64,000 nucleotides of DNA from Scrofimicrobium sp. R131 (GCF_040256745.1 NZ_CP138335.1:1984001-2048000), one strand, 5' to 3'. Shown: positions 36,043 through 44,203, counted from the stretch's first letter. The notes: generated from the sequence alone by a model not told the origin. Translations and numbers: made by a program.

Positions 36043-36128
36043 TCAATCACCTAATTTCCTGTTTGGAAGCTTCAGGGCATGGCAAACCCAACCCTGGGTA
36101 TGCTCCAGACCTGCAATGGGATTTACTG

Positions 36129-37559
36129 CTAGTAGTTCAAGCTCATGACGTGCTTGATCCGGGTGTAGTCCTCCACGCCGTAGACCGATAGGTCCTTGCC
36201 GTAACCGGACTTCTTGAAACCGCCGTGCGGCATCTCTGCCACCAGCGGAATATGAGTGTTGATCCAGACGCACCCGAAGTCCAGGTCTTGGCTAAAACGC
36301 AGGGCGCGGCCGTGATCTTTGGTCCACACCGACGACGACAGGGCGTAGGGCACCCCGTTGGCCATTTCGACCGCCTGGTCGTCAGTGGAGAACTCCTGCA
36401 CCGTGATGACGGGTCCAAAGATCTCGGTTTGAATCAGTTCGTCGTCTTGACGAAGACCACTGATCACAGTGGGAGCATAGTAGTAGCCACGGTCGCCCAC
36501 GCGGTGTCCACCGGTCAGCACCTGCGCCCATTCGGGGCGGTTCTCAACCAGGGTGGAGACCTTGTCGAAGTGCGCGGCATTGTTGAGCGGGCCGAAGAAG
36601 GTCGACTCATCCTCGCAGTCACCTGTCTTGAGGGACTCCGCCTGCTCAACCAGCAGTTTGGTGAACTCCGCGGCCACCGACTCGTGCACCAGGACGCGGG
36701 TGGCGGCCGTGCAGTCCTGGCCGGAGTTGAACAGCCCGGCCTGCGCGATCCCTTCGGCCGCCAGGGCCAGGTCCGCGTCGTCGTGGACGATGCAGGGCGC
36801 CTTTCCTCCCAGTTCGAGGTGGACCCGGGTCAGTCGGTTGGAGGCGGCATTGGCCACCGCCTCGCCGGCCCGGACCGAGCCGGTCAGGGCAATCAGGCCC
36901 GGAACCGGGTGGGTGGAGATCAGGCTGCCGGTGGAGCGATCCCCGAGCACCAGGTTGAACACCCCGGGGGGAATGATGTCCTTCACCACCTGGGCAAAGG
37001 CCAGCGCCGACTGCGGCGTCGTGTCACTGGGCTTGAGCACCACGGTGTTGCCGGCAGCCAGGGCCGGGCCCAGCTTCCAAACCAGCATCATGAACGGGTA
37101 GTTCCAGGGAACGATCTGGCCCACCACCCCAATCGGTTCGCGCCGCACGTAGGAGGTCAATCCCTCCATGTACTCGCCCGCCGAGAGCCCCGAGGAGATT
37201 CGCGCCGCCCCGGCAAAGAAACGCAGCTGGGAGGCACCGGCCAGCACCTCTTCGCTCTTGACCATCTCCACCAACTGGCCGGTGTCTTCATGCTGCTTGG
37301 CAGCAATCAGATCCGCAGCAGCTTCCACCGCGTCGGCCACGTCCAGCAGCACCTGCTGGCGCTCGGCAGGCGTGGTGCGATTCCACGTCTTGGCCGCCGC
37401 CGCAGCCGCCGCAAACGCCGCGTCGACATCCGCCGCCTCCGAAACCGGGGTGATCGCCACCACCTCCTCGGTGGCTGGCGAAATAATCTGCTGGGTTTTC
37501 GCCCCTTGCGCCGGGACAAACTCACCATTGATGAAATTTTTTAATACGCGGTCAGTCAT
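36129..37559 (-). CDS. Aldehyde dehydrogenase, gamma-aminobutyraldehyde dehydrogenase-like
   Basis: This 476-residue enzyme has the NAD-aldehyde dehydrogenase motifs VPWNYPFMM, LKPSDTTP, LELGGKAP (general base) and FNSGQDCTAATR (catalytic Cys), and ends with KKSGYGKDLSVYGVEDYTRIKHV-type sequence typical of aminobutyraldehyde dehydrogenases. It would oxidise 4-aminobutanal to GABA, feeding gabT. The ATG at 37559 has GGGAGAG about 9 nt upstream. The frame stays open for 106 more codons upstream, but that extension is not protein-like. It heads the string usp, permease, aminotransferase. Confidence 0.85.
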   Translation of the reverse strand: MTDRVLKNFINGEFVPAQGAKTQQIISPATEEVVAITPVSEAADVDAAFAAAAAAAKTWNRTTPAERQQVLLDVADAVEAAADLIAAKQHEDTGQLVEMVKSEEVLAGASQLRFFAGAARISSGLSAGEYMEGLTSYVRREPIGVVGQIVPWNYPFMMLVWKLGPALAAGNTVVLKPSDTTPQSALAFAQVVKDIIPPGVFNLVLGDRSTGSLISTHPVPGLIALTGSVRAGEAVANAASNRLTRVHLELGGKAPCIVHDDADLALAAEGIAQAGLFNSGQDCTAATRVLVHESVAAEFTKLLVEQAESLKTGDCEDESTFFGPLNNAAHFDKVSTLVENRPEWAQVLTGGHRVGDRGYYYAPTVISGLRQDDELIQTEIFGPVITVQEFSTDDQAVEMANGVPYALSSSVWTKDHGRALRFSQDLDFGCVWINTHIPLVAEMPHGGFKKSGYGKDLSVYGVEDYTRIKHVMSLNY

Positions 37560-37928
37560 ACGTTGACACTCTCCCAAACTGAATACAAACAGCCTTGTTT
37601 GCCTGCTCAGGGACTTTTGTCCCCGGACGTAAAGCCCAGAGTATCCAACCACCCCTACCTTGTCGATGGGGTTCACACTTACCGACTTTGTATGGTGATG
37701 CGTATCACAACGGCTGGTCCGTAAATCGATTACTAACCTGTCAGGAAATAATCGAAGCGGCCAGATAAACCAATTATTCAGCCGATAACTTGCCCGCAAA
37801 AAATGCCGTCTTTTTCGGCGACGCTTCCCCTCCAGCCCGCCCACGACTCGGCCAAAGAGCGGGGCTAAGCACCCCAAAAAGCGACCCTCACCTGCGCATT
37901 GTCACCTCAACCGGAGGCAGAAGCAAAA
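37560..37928. other. Gene-free region upstream of the aldehyde dehydrogenase gene
   Basis: About 370 bp without a credible gene. It is more AT-rich than its surroundings and holds the aldehyde dehydrogenase promoter. A perfect palindrome GTGAT-GCGT-ATCAC lies at 37695-37708 and is a possible operator. Nothing else is recognisable. Confidence 0.5.
37695..37708. promoter_or_regulatory. Palindrome upstream of the aldehyde dehydrogenase gene
   Basis: GTGAT-GCGT-ATCAC, a perfect 5/4/5 inverted repeat about 136 bp before the start codon. It may be an operator; the binding protein is unknown. Confidence 0.3.
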
Positions 37929-37963
37929 ACCCGTCCGACCCGGAGGGGGTCGGACGGGTTTGA
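37929..37963 (-). terminator. Intrinsic terminator of the NlpC/P60 gene
   Basis: A perfect 15-bp stem (AAACCCGTCCGACCC) with a 5-nt loop begins 11 nt after the stop codon and is followed on the minus strand by TTTTTG. This is a textbook Rho-independent terminator. Confidence 0.85.
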
Positions 37964-37974
37964 AAGAGGGAAGC

Positions 37975-39291
37975 CTAGATGACGCGACCTGCGCCCAGGA
38001 CGTTGCCCCAGTTATAGATGGAGGTGATCCGCAACGGGATCCCATAGTCGGCAGCTTCGATGATTTGGCCGCCGCCCAGGTAGATGGCCACGTGGTAGAT
38101 GCCGGATTGGCTGCCGTTGGAGGACCAGAAGATCAGGTCGCCCGGGATCGCATTGCCGACCGACACCCGCGAGGTTGCACCCCACTGCTGGGAGGATACC
38201 CGGGGCAGGTAGACCCCAATGGCGGCGTAGGCGGTCACAACCAGGCCCGAGCAGTCATAGCCCGGCCCGGTTCCACCCCAGACGTAGGGTGCACCCAGCA
38301 GGGACTTGGCCACGGCGATCACCGTATCAATGCCACCGCCACCGGTGGAGGGGGGCGGAGTCGGGATCGGATCCGGCTTCGAGGGCGGTGGAGTGACCGG
38401 CGGAGTGGGCGGAGGAGTCGTCGTCCCACCGCCGCCGCCACCGTTGCCGGGCTGGCTCGGGGCCGGGGCGGACCCGCCCCCGCCACCCGTCTGCTGCTCG
38501 GAACGTTCGATAGCGGCTTGACGCTCGGCGGCTTCACGCTCGGCCTGCTGGGCCGCGTCCCGCTCGCGAATCAGTTCAACGGTGGTGTTCTGCTTGGCGG
38601 CCAGCTCGGCCAGCAGGGCTTCGCTCTGCAGCTCGGTGTCGGATTCCAGGGCCTGCGCGGCGGACAGCTTCTCTTCCGCTGCCTTGGTCTTGGCCTCCAC
38701 GTTGCTGTAGGCCTTCTCTTCCGCCGCCTTCGCCTTCTTTGCACTCTCGGCCATCACGTTGGCCACCTGCTCAAGCGCAGCCACGTTCTGCAGCTTGCTG
38801 TCGGCAGCCGAGCCGAAGCTGTCGATGATGTTGCGGCGGGACTCAACGCTCTGCAGACCGTCGGAGGTTAAATAGGGAGCCAGCGGATCAAGCGCGCCCG
38901 AGCCGCCACGGAAGGCGGACTGGGCCACGGTCGCCAACTCGGAGCGGGCGTCTTCGAACTTGGCCATCGCCTCGTCCGCTTCCGCCTGGGCCTTTTCGGC
39001 CGCCTCGGTAGCTTCGTCCAGATTCTCTTTGGCCGCTACGAGCGCCTCACCCGCCAGCGCGGACTCAATTCGGGCCTGCTGCAAATCGGCGCGAACAGCC
39101 GCGAGCCGAACCTCGATCTGCGCCACCGATAGTTCGGCCAGGCGTTCGTCTTCGCGCGCTGCGTCAATATCGTCTTGGGTGGGAGCTGCCAGCGCCATCT
39201 GGGGGGTAAACACCAGGGCCAGGGCGGCGATCACCCCCAGCACAGGCGTTATGAACTTCTCTCGAAGTATGTTTTTGACGTGCCAGCGCAC
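37975..39291 (-). CDS. Secreted NlpC/P60 peptidoglycan hydrolase, RipA-like
   Basis: A D,L-endopeptidase that cuts peptidoglycan stem peptides, likely for daughter-cell separation. The 438-residue protein has a signal peptide (about residues 10-36, ending MALAAP), a long Ala/Glu-rich coiled coil (40-265), a Gly/Pro-rich linker (270-320) and a C-terminal NlpC/P60 domain with the catalytic YDCSGLV (Cys) and YHVAIYLG (His). This is the layout of RipA, where the coiled coil blocks the active site. The start is a GTG at 39291. It has an unusual upstream region of GTCAC repeats. Confidence 0.92.
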   Translation of the reverse strand: MRWHVKNILREKFITPVLGVIAALALVFTPQMALAAPTQDDIDAAREDERLAELSVAQIEVRLAAVRADLQQARIESALAGEALVAAKENLDEATEAAEKAQAEADEAMAKFEDARSELATVAQSAFRGGSGALDPLAPYLTSDGLQSVESRRNIIDSFGSAADSKLQNVAALEQVANVMAESAKKAKAAEEKAYSNVEAKTKAAEEKLSAAQALESDTELQSEALLAELAAKQNTTVELIRERDAAQQAEREAAERQAAIERSEQQTGGGGGSAPAPSQPGNGGGGGGTTTPPPTPPVTPPPSKPDPIPTPPPSTGGGGIDTVIAVAKSLLGAPYVWGGTGPGYDCSGLVVTAYAAIGVYLPRVSSQQWGATSRVSVGNAIPGDLIFWSSNGSQSGIYHVAIYLGGGQIIEAADYGIPLRITSIYNWGNVLGAGRVI

Positions 39292-39328
39292 AGAATCACC
39301 CCGCAGGTTGGTCGGTCAGCTTTCATAG

Positions 39329-39478
39329 GTCACGGCACCTACTTTGATACCGAAATCTACAGTAGTCACAGGCGTACACTTTGGCAACATCGTGAACATC
39401 TGTCACAACTTGCTCAATCTTCACATTTGTCACAACAGGTCGGGGTAGAGTACTCCCCCACCCCACTTGTCGGTCACT
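39329..39478. promoter_or_regulatory. Array of five GTCAC direct repeats upstream of the RipA-like gene (MtrA-box candidate)
   Basis: Same-strand copies of GTCAC start at 39329 (GTCACG), 39365 (GTCACAGGC), 39402 (GTCACAACT), 39429 (GTCACAACA) and 39473 (GTCACT). The two central copies share TGTCACAAC. The response regulator MtrA of mycobacteria is reported to bind direct repeats close to GTCACAgcg upstream of ripA and at oriC. The fit of motif and target gene is good, but MtrA is not encoded in the window. Confidence 0.45.
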
Positions 39479-39483
39479 CTCCC

Positions 39484-39489
39484 TACACT
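39484..39489 (+). promoter_or_regulatory. -10 element of the alpha/beta hydrolase gene (leaderless)
   Basis: TACACT, exactly 6 nt before the ATG at 39496. Confidence 0.6.
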
Positions 39490-39495
39490 AGGACT

Positions 39496-40596
39496 ATGAA
39501 CCACCCTGTTGCCGCCGAACCGGAAGTAGAACTCGACGTCCTGGCACCCTGGGGGCCCGCGGGTCCGCCGGCGCCCAGCCTGTGGTCGCCCGACGTGCTG
39601 GGACCCGGCTTCCTGGCCCGCACCATTGAACTGATCCCCGACGAAGAGGGCGAGGCGGTCGCCACCCTGGTTCGCTACCGCCCCCCGGAGCCGTCCCCAT
39701 CGCCTCGTGCCCAGTGCCTCTACCTCCACGGGCGCAATGACTATTTCTTTCAGACGGAGCTGGCCCGGGAGCTGGCCCGGGCCGGGGTCGAGTTTTTTGC
39801 CCTGGACCTGCGCAAATACGGCCGCTCGCTGCGCCCCTGGCAGACAATCGGGTACGCCTCTGACTTCTCTGTTTATGAGGAGGAAATCGGCCTGGCGATC
39901 GAAATCATGCAGCAGCACACCCCCGGTTTGCCGCTCCTGCTGATGGGGCACTCCACCGGCGGGCTGCTGGCCACCCTTTGGGCCTACCGGCGCCCGGGGG
40001 CCGTCGCCGGCCTGATTCTGAACTCCGCCTGGCTGGAGTTGCAGGCAATGGCCGCCTGGCGACCGGCCCTGCAGCAGATCTTGGGGCGGATTGCCTCGCG
40101 TCGCCCCCGGGCCATCGTCATCTCGAACTCTAAGCCCGACTACTACGGCCCGTCACTGACGAAAGGATGGGCCGGCTCGGGCCTGGAGCCGCCGGCCTAC
40201 TTTCAGGCAGAGCCGGACGATCCCGCCCTCGTCGGGTGGAAGATTTTTCCCGAGTGGAAGCGAAACCCGTCCTACCCGGTGCCCGCGACCTGGCTGGAGG
40301 CGATTATGGCCGCGCAGGACCGGGTGGAAAAAGAGGTACACCTCGACTGTCCGGTGCTCAGCCTGTGCTCAACCAAGGCGGCCTCGGCCGAAACGTGGTC
40401 ACCGGACGTGTTCGACAGCGACACCGTGCTGGACCCTGAAGTGATTGTCGAGCGGTCCGCCAAGTTGGCCGACCTGGTCACCATTGCCCGCCTGCCCGGC
40501 AAGCACGACCTGCTGCTGTCGGATCCACCGGTGCGGCGCCACCTGTACCGGCTGATGCACAACTGGATAGAGGCGATGGTCCCCGCGAACAGCTAG
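39496..40596 (+). CDS. Alpha/beta hydrolase (serine aminopeptidase S33 / monoacylglycerol lipase-like)
   Basis: The 366-residue protein has an alpha/beta-hydrolase fold: the oxyanion segment YLHGRNDYFFQ, the nucleophile elbow MGHSTGG, and a C-terminal catalytic histidine in LPGKHDLLLS. No signal peptide is seen, so it acts in the cytoplasm. The substrate is probably a lipid ester but cannot be named. The start at 39496 is fixed by a leaderless -10 element; a longer open frame from 39175 reads through the divergent gene and is rejected. The stop overlaps the next, convergent gene by 4 nt. Confidence 0.85.
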   Translation: MNHPVAAEPEVELDVLAPWGPAGPPAPSLWSPDVLGPGFLARTIELIPDEEGEAVATLVRYRPPEPSPSPRAQCLYLHGRNDYFFQTELARELARAGVEFFALDLRKYGRSLRPWQTIGYASDFSVYEEEIGLAIEIMQQHTPGLPLLLMGHSTGGLLATLWAYRRPGAVAGLILNSAWLELQAMAAWRPALQQILGRIASRRPRAIVISNSKPDYYGPSLTKGWAGSGLEPPAYFQAEPDDPALVGWKIFPEWKRNPSYPVPATWLEAIMAAQDRVEKEVHLDCPVLSLCSTKAASAETWSPDVFDSDTVLDPEVIVERSAKLADLVTIARLPGKHDLLLSDPPVRRHLYRLMHNWIEAMVPANS

Positions 40597-41723
40597 CGCG
40601 CCGCCGCGTTGATCTCGGCGATGGCTTCCGCCAGGGTGGGGCCGTAGACATCCCCCAGATGCCAGGAGGCCCAGCCGTCCTCACCACCGTAACCGACGGC
40701 CTGCAGGGCCAGGGTCGGATCGTTGAACTGCCCGGCTGCGGTTCGGATCAGGCCGGTCGTGCCCAGTTCCGCCCGCACGGTCAGCCCAAACCGGGGGTCC
40801 AGCACGAGCGGGGTCGGGCGCCCAACCATTTTCGAGACCATGGCCAGCGCTTCCGGCCCCTCGTCGACGCGGGCCGGGATCCGGATGGAACCGGTGTCGG
40901 TACGCCGCTCCAACCGGGAGGGGAACGGCGACTTGGAACGACTGCGATGAGCGGGGGCGTGGGGCACGCGGCGCTCCAACACGTCGGGAGCACTGCCCTC
41001 GGGAACGACGTCTGAGCGGGCCGGAAGTGGCTCGTGAGCGACACGGGTCGAGGTGTCGGTGACCACCCGGGGGCGGGGGGCGGGCACCTCGCGCTTTTGA
41101 GCCAAGCCGGAAATCTCCGGCACCGGATTCGAGTCACCCACCAGCAGGTTGGCGCGATGTCCGTAGGTGCGCGGGCCCACCGCCGAGACGTCGAGGAACG
41201 AGCGTCCGTTCGACATTTGCCGCAGGGCCATCTCGTGCACCTCCACCCCGGAACTGGCCAGCACATCCAGCGCCGGACGAACCTCAGGTTCGATCGCGGC
41301 CGCCACGATGATCAGCCGGGGGCCGTTGGGCGTAGTGGGGGGCATCGACTCTCGAAACTGGGCCCAGTCCACCTTAAAGCCCTCAATGTCTCCCGGGTAT
41401 TCGCGGGCCAGGTCCACCCAGGAGCGAGCGGCCGTGTCGGCCAGGCGCGACAGGGAATCGATCAGCAGGTCGGCATCCAGCTCTTCCACCACCTCGACCG
41501 CCACCACCTGACCGGAGGCATCCAGAGCCGTCAGGCGCGGCAGGTCACTGGGCGCGCTGCCGCCGTGGATGTTGCGCCAGGTGATCGGGAACAGGGGACG
41601 AGCGACAATTTCGAGGACTTGACTGCGAACCGCCCGCAGCACATCGGGAGTGAATCCACCGGGGACCTCGCGGCCGAATTGAGCCGGGACCAGTCGACCG
41701 TTGTCTAACTCGAATAATGCCAT
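40593..41723 (-). CDS. Unknown protein, possible degenerate nuclease-like N-terminus and RAMA-like C-terminus
   Basis: I do not recognise this 376-residue protein with certainty. The N-terminal ~170 residues have an alternating strand-helix pattern in which LTALDASGQVVAVEVVEE resembles the D-x(n)-ExK core of DUF91/NucS-like nucleases but has VV instead of the catalytic xK. A charged, low-complexity middle (about 210-285) follows. The C-terminal part (DGWASWHLGDVYGPTL) recalls RAMA-type domains. There is no signal peptide. GGAGAG precedes the ATG. The stop overlaps the hydrolase gene by 4 nt. Both domain suggestions are tentative. Confidence 0.5.
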   Translation of the reverse strand: MALFELDNGRLVPAQFGREVPGGFTPDVLRAVRSQVLEIVARPLFPITWRNIHGGSAPSDLPRLTALDASGQVVAVEVVEELDADLLIDSLSRLADTAARSWVDLAREYPGDIEGFKVDWAQFRESMPPTTPNGPRLIIVAAAIEPEVRPALDVLASSGVEVHEMALRQMSNGRSFLDVSAVGPRTYGHRANLLVGDSNPVPEISGLAQKREVPAPRPRVVTDTSTRVAHEPLPARSDVVPEGSAPDVLERRVPHAPAHRSRSKSPFPSRLERRTDTGSIRIPARVDEGPEALAMVSKMVGRPTPLVLDPRFGLTVRAELGTTGLIRTAAGQFNDPTLALQAVGYGGEDGWASWHLGDVYGPTLAEAIAEINAAAR

Positions 41724-42136
41724 TGGCTCTCCTCAATCACTACCTTCCCCAATATTGTCGCACGGGGACCGCCAATTGTCCCTCTCCTTCCCTCGGCCGG
41801 CAGCAAACGACAGCCCGTTTCCACCGGGAGCTCCGCGCTGGGGGCGCACCTGCACGGATGGGGGACGAGGGGGAGCTCCGGTCACCGGGAACGAAGGCTC
41901 GGCCGCTGGGTGAGTCGAACACACGGGCCCGGTTTCGAGCAGCGCGTGTACGCTTCATATTTGCTAGCCTCGGACGCTGCCCCGAACGGCCTTGAGGCGA
42001 TGTTCGGCCAGTTTGGTCCAGTCGAACCGCCGGGAAAAGCGCCCCCACCTGCGCGGATAAGAATGTAACCAAAAGTTTATCGACCCATTTGCCGGGGGGG
42101 GTAGACTGGCGGCAAGTCGAGCCAAGGAGGACTCCG
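41724..42136. other. Gene-free region of about 410 bp
   Basis: No open frame here looks like a protein and I found no tRNA-like cloverleaf. Near its right end TTATCG...TAGACT (about 42077-42110) could be the promoter of the secreted-protein gene. A low-complexity G-run precedes it. Confidence 0.4.
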
Positions 42137-42778
42137 ATGTTTGCTCCCCTACGATTCGCCCTGGTCGCAGCGCTGGCCGCAGCGGGCGGCCTCACCTCCG
42201 CCTCATCGACCCAAAACGGGTCCGCGCTGGACGTCCTTCCGGCCTGCATTCAGTCGGACCCCACCACCCAGCAGCCCTACTGGGTGGGTGAGCCCGAGGC
42301 CCAGGTCTCGCGTTTGGGCCTGGAGTTACAGGATCTCGCCGACCAGCACCCGGATGAGATTCGCGGCGTCAGCTACTGCACCCACTACGAGGGGGTCGTG
42401 GTGTTCGTGACTGACCGTGCCAGCGATGAAACCAAGGCAGCGCTGGCTGAGGCGGCAGGCCGGTACCCGGGCGTTCCCGCCTCCATTGAGCAGGGCGGCC
42501 TTTCCCTAACCGAACTGACCTCGGCGCTGGCAACGCTAAGCTCCAATGGACTGCAGCTGCCCGGGATCGGATGGTACGGTCCGAACCTGGTCACCGGCGG
42601 GATCGACATCGGGGCTGATCCGAACCTGGTGAATCTGGACCAACTGCGCCAGACGTTGACCGCCAGCCTCTCCCAGATCGGGGTGGAAGTGCCGCTCAAC
42701 CTGATCCCGGAAGCAGGCGTTGCCACCAACTCGGTCAGCACCGGGGTCGAACAGGGGGCGGGGACCAATGCGGACTAG
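42137..42778 (+). CDS. Small secreted protein of unknown function
   Basis: The 213-residue protein starts with a signal peptide (MFAPLRFALVAALAAAGG) and has no other membrane segment. The mature part is acidic with two cysteines (PACIQ and SYCTHY), and a repeat-free alpha/beta composition. No family is recognised. A strong AAGGAGG ribosome binding site supports the ATG at 42137. It overlaps the following lipoprotein gene by 11 nt, so the two are coupled and probably work together at the cell surface. Confidence 0.7.
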   Translation: MFAPLRFALVAALAAAGGLTSASSTQNGSALDVLPACIQSDPTTQQPYWVGEPEAQVSRLGLELQDLADQHPDEIRGVSYCTHYEGVVVFVTDRASDETKAALAEAAGRYPGVPASIEQGGLSLTELTSALATLSSNGLQLPGIGWYGPNLVTGGIDIGADPNLVNLDQLRQTLTASLSQIGVEVPLNLIPEAGVATNSVSTGVEQGAGTNAD

Positions 42779-43172
42779 CAAAGCCTGGCTCTTGGCCCCG
42801 CTCGTCGCCGCGGGCCTCACCCTGGCTGCCTGTAGCTCCGGTCAAACGCCGACAGAAGAGGCGAAAGCCGGTCCCTGCAGCGTTACCGATCCGGATTCCC
42901 TGCCGGAACTGACGCAGGCAGACCTGGAGCAGGCCGGCGAGCTGAACTTCCGCGCCTGCGAGGGCGGGCAGGATACCGACGTGACTATCACCGAAGAATG
43001 GTTCCCCCTGATTGCTACCGACGGGGTCGACCTACCAACCCAAGTGACGCTGTCCAGCGACGTGCAAACGCCGGCGGACTGTGCGCTCACCGCCGAACAG
43101 GTGCTGGTGCTGGAACTGAACGGGACGCTGTACCGGGCCCGGTCGGTGGCTTGTAACCAGAACAGCAGCTAG
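42768..43172 (+). CDS. Small lipoprotein of unknown function
   Basis: This 134-residue protein has a clear lipobox, LTLAAC with the lipidated cysteine at 22, followed by an acidic linker. The mature domain contains four more cysteines (PCSVTD, RACEGG, DCALT, VACNQ) that could form two disulphides. No family is recognised. The start lies inside the end of the preceding gene, with a G-rich ribosome binding region. The stop overlaps the convergent oxidoreductase gene by 4 nt. Confidence 0.75.
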   Translation: MRTSKAWLLAPLVAAGLTLAACSSGQTPTEEAKAGPCSVTDPDSLPELTQADLEQAGELNFRACEGGQDTDVTITEEWFPLIATDGVDLPTQVTLSSDVQTPADCALTAEQVLVLELNGTLYRARSVACNQNSS

Positions 43173-44203
43173 CGGGACGATTGGTCCGGCCCGGCCAGCA
43201 GGGCTACCTTCCCCAGGTGGGCACCGGAGTCAAAATATTCGTGCGCTTCCCGGGCCTGCGACAGCGGGAACGTCCGCTCGACCGGGACGGTTAGCTGGCC
43301 GCTGGCGAGCAGGGGCCAGACCTCCCGGTGCACCTGCTGGACGATCCGCTCCTTGTCCGCGGCGCTTCGACTGCGAAGGCCGGTTCCAATCACCCCGGCC
43401 CGCTTGGCGAGCAGTCGGCCCAAGTCCAGTTCTGCCCGGGTTCCCCCGCTCAGACCAATGTTGACCAGGCGGCCGTCCGCGGCCAAGGCGGTGACGTTGC
43501 GCGTCAGATACTTGGCGCCCACCACATCCAGGATCACGTCGGCGCCGTGGCCCCCGGTCAACTCCCCCACTCGCTCAACAAAGTCCTCTTCCCGGTAGTT
43601 GATGGCCGCCTCGGCCCCAAACCGCAGCGCCCACTCTGCCTTAGCCGGGCTGCTGACGGTGGCGAGTGGCCGGGCCCCCCGGGCCCGCAGATACTGCAGC
43701 GCAAAAGTGCCGATCCCGCCCGACCCACCGTGGACCAGGACCCACTGACCCGGCTGCACCGGGACCGTGAGCGACAGGTTGGACACCACGGTGGATGCGA
43801 CTTCCATCAGCGCGCCGGCGGCCACCAGGTCCAAACCCTTCGGGGCGGGCAGCACCTGCCCGGCCGGGACGCAGACATACTGGGCGTAGCCGCCCGAACC
43901 CAGCAGGGCCACCACCGGCTCGCCTCCGGGAAACAGGTCCGGATCCACCCCTGGTCCCCAGTCGACCACCCGCCCGGAGACCTCCAGACCGGGAATGTCG
44001 CTCTCACCCACCGGCGGCGGATAGTGACCCTCCCGCTGCAGGACGTCGGCGCGGTTCAGCCCGGCCGCCACCACCTCGATCAGCACCTCACCGGGGGCCG
44101 GTTGCGGGACTTGCCGCCGCTGCTCAATCACAACTTCGGGGCCGCCGGGACCCGCGTAACAGGCGATCGACATCTGCGTAGGAATCAGCCTCATGGTCCT
44201 CAT
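43169..44203 (-). CDS. NAD(P)H quinone oxidoreductase, PIG3/QOR type (MDR superfamily)
   Basis: A zinc-free medium-chain dehydrogenase of the quinone oxidoreductase group, 344 residues. It has the GroES-like N-terminal domain (NRADVLQREGHYPPP is characteristic of the PIG3 group) and a Rossmann domain with VHGGSGGIGTFALQ. The NGLSGG and SRSAADKERIV segments match the family. It probably reduces quinones with NADPH. ATG at 44203 or 44194 are both possible. It stands alone, facing the lipoprotein gene. Confidence 0.85.
   Translation of the reverse strand: MRTMRLIPTQMSIACYAGPGGPEVVIEQRRQVPQPAPGEVLIEVVAAGLNRADVLQREGHYPPPVGESDIPGLEVSGRVVDWGPGVDPDLFPGGEPVVALLGSGGYAQYVCVPAGQVLPAPKGLDLVAAGALMEVASTVVSNLSLTVPVQPGQWVLVHGGSGGIGTFALQYLRARGARPLATVSSPAKAEWALRFGAEAAINYREEDFVERVGELTGGHGADVILDVVGAKYLTRNVTALAADGRLVNIGLSGGTRAELDLGRLLAKRAGVIGTGLRSRSAADKERIVQQVHREVWPLLASGQLTVPVERTFPLSQAREAHEYFDSGAHLGKVALLAGPDQSSR

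Noticed and set aside
37560-37877. N-terminal extension of the aldehyde dehydrogenase
   Set aside because: The frame is open, but the translation is rich in Arg and His, has no family resemblance and crosses an AT-rich regulatory region; the ATG at 37559 has a ribosome binding site and begins the usual N-terminus.
39292-39490. ydaO-type c-di-AMP riboswitch upstream of the NlpC/P60 gene
   Set aside because: This riboswitch often precedes such genes in actinobacteria, but I could not find its conserved core elements in the leader; GTCAC repeats are seen instead.
39175-39495. Longer start for the alpha/beta hydrolase
   Set aside because: It would run antisense through the signal-peptide region of the divergent NlpC/P60 gene and its promoter; the 39496 start has a leaderless -10 element.
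41880-41950. tRNA-like T-loop (GGTTTCGAG) in the 410-bp gap
   Set aside because: No acceptor, D or anticodon stems can be paired around it.
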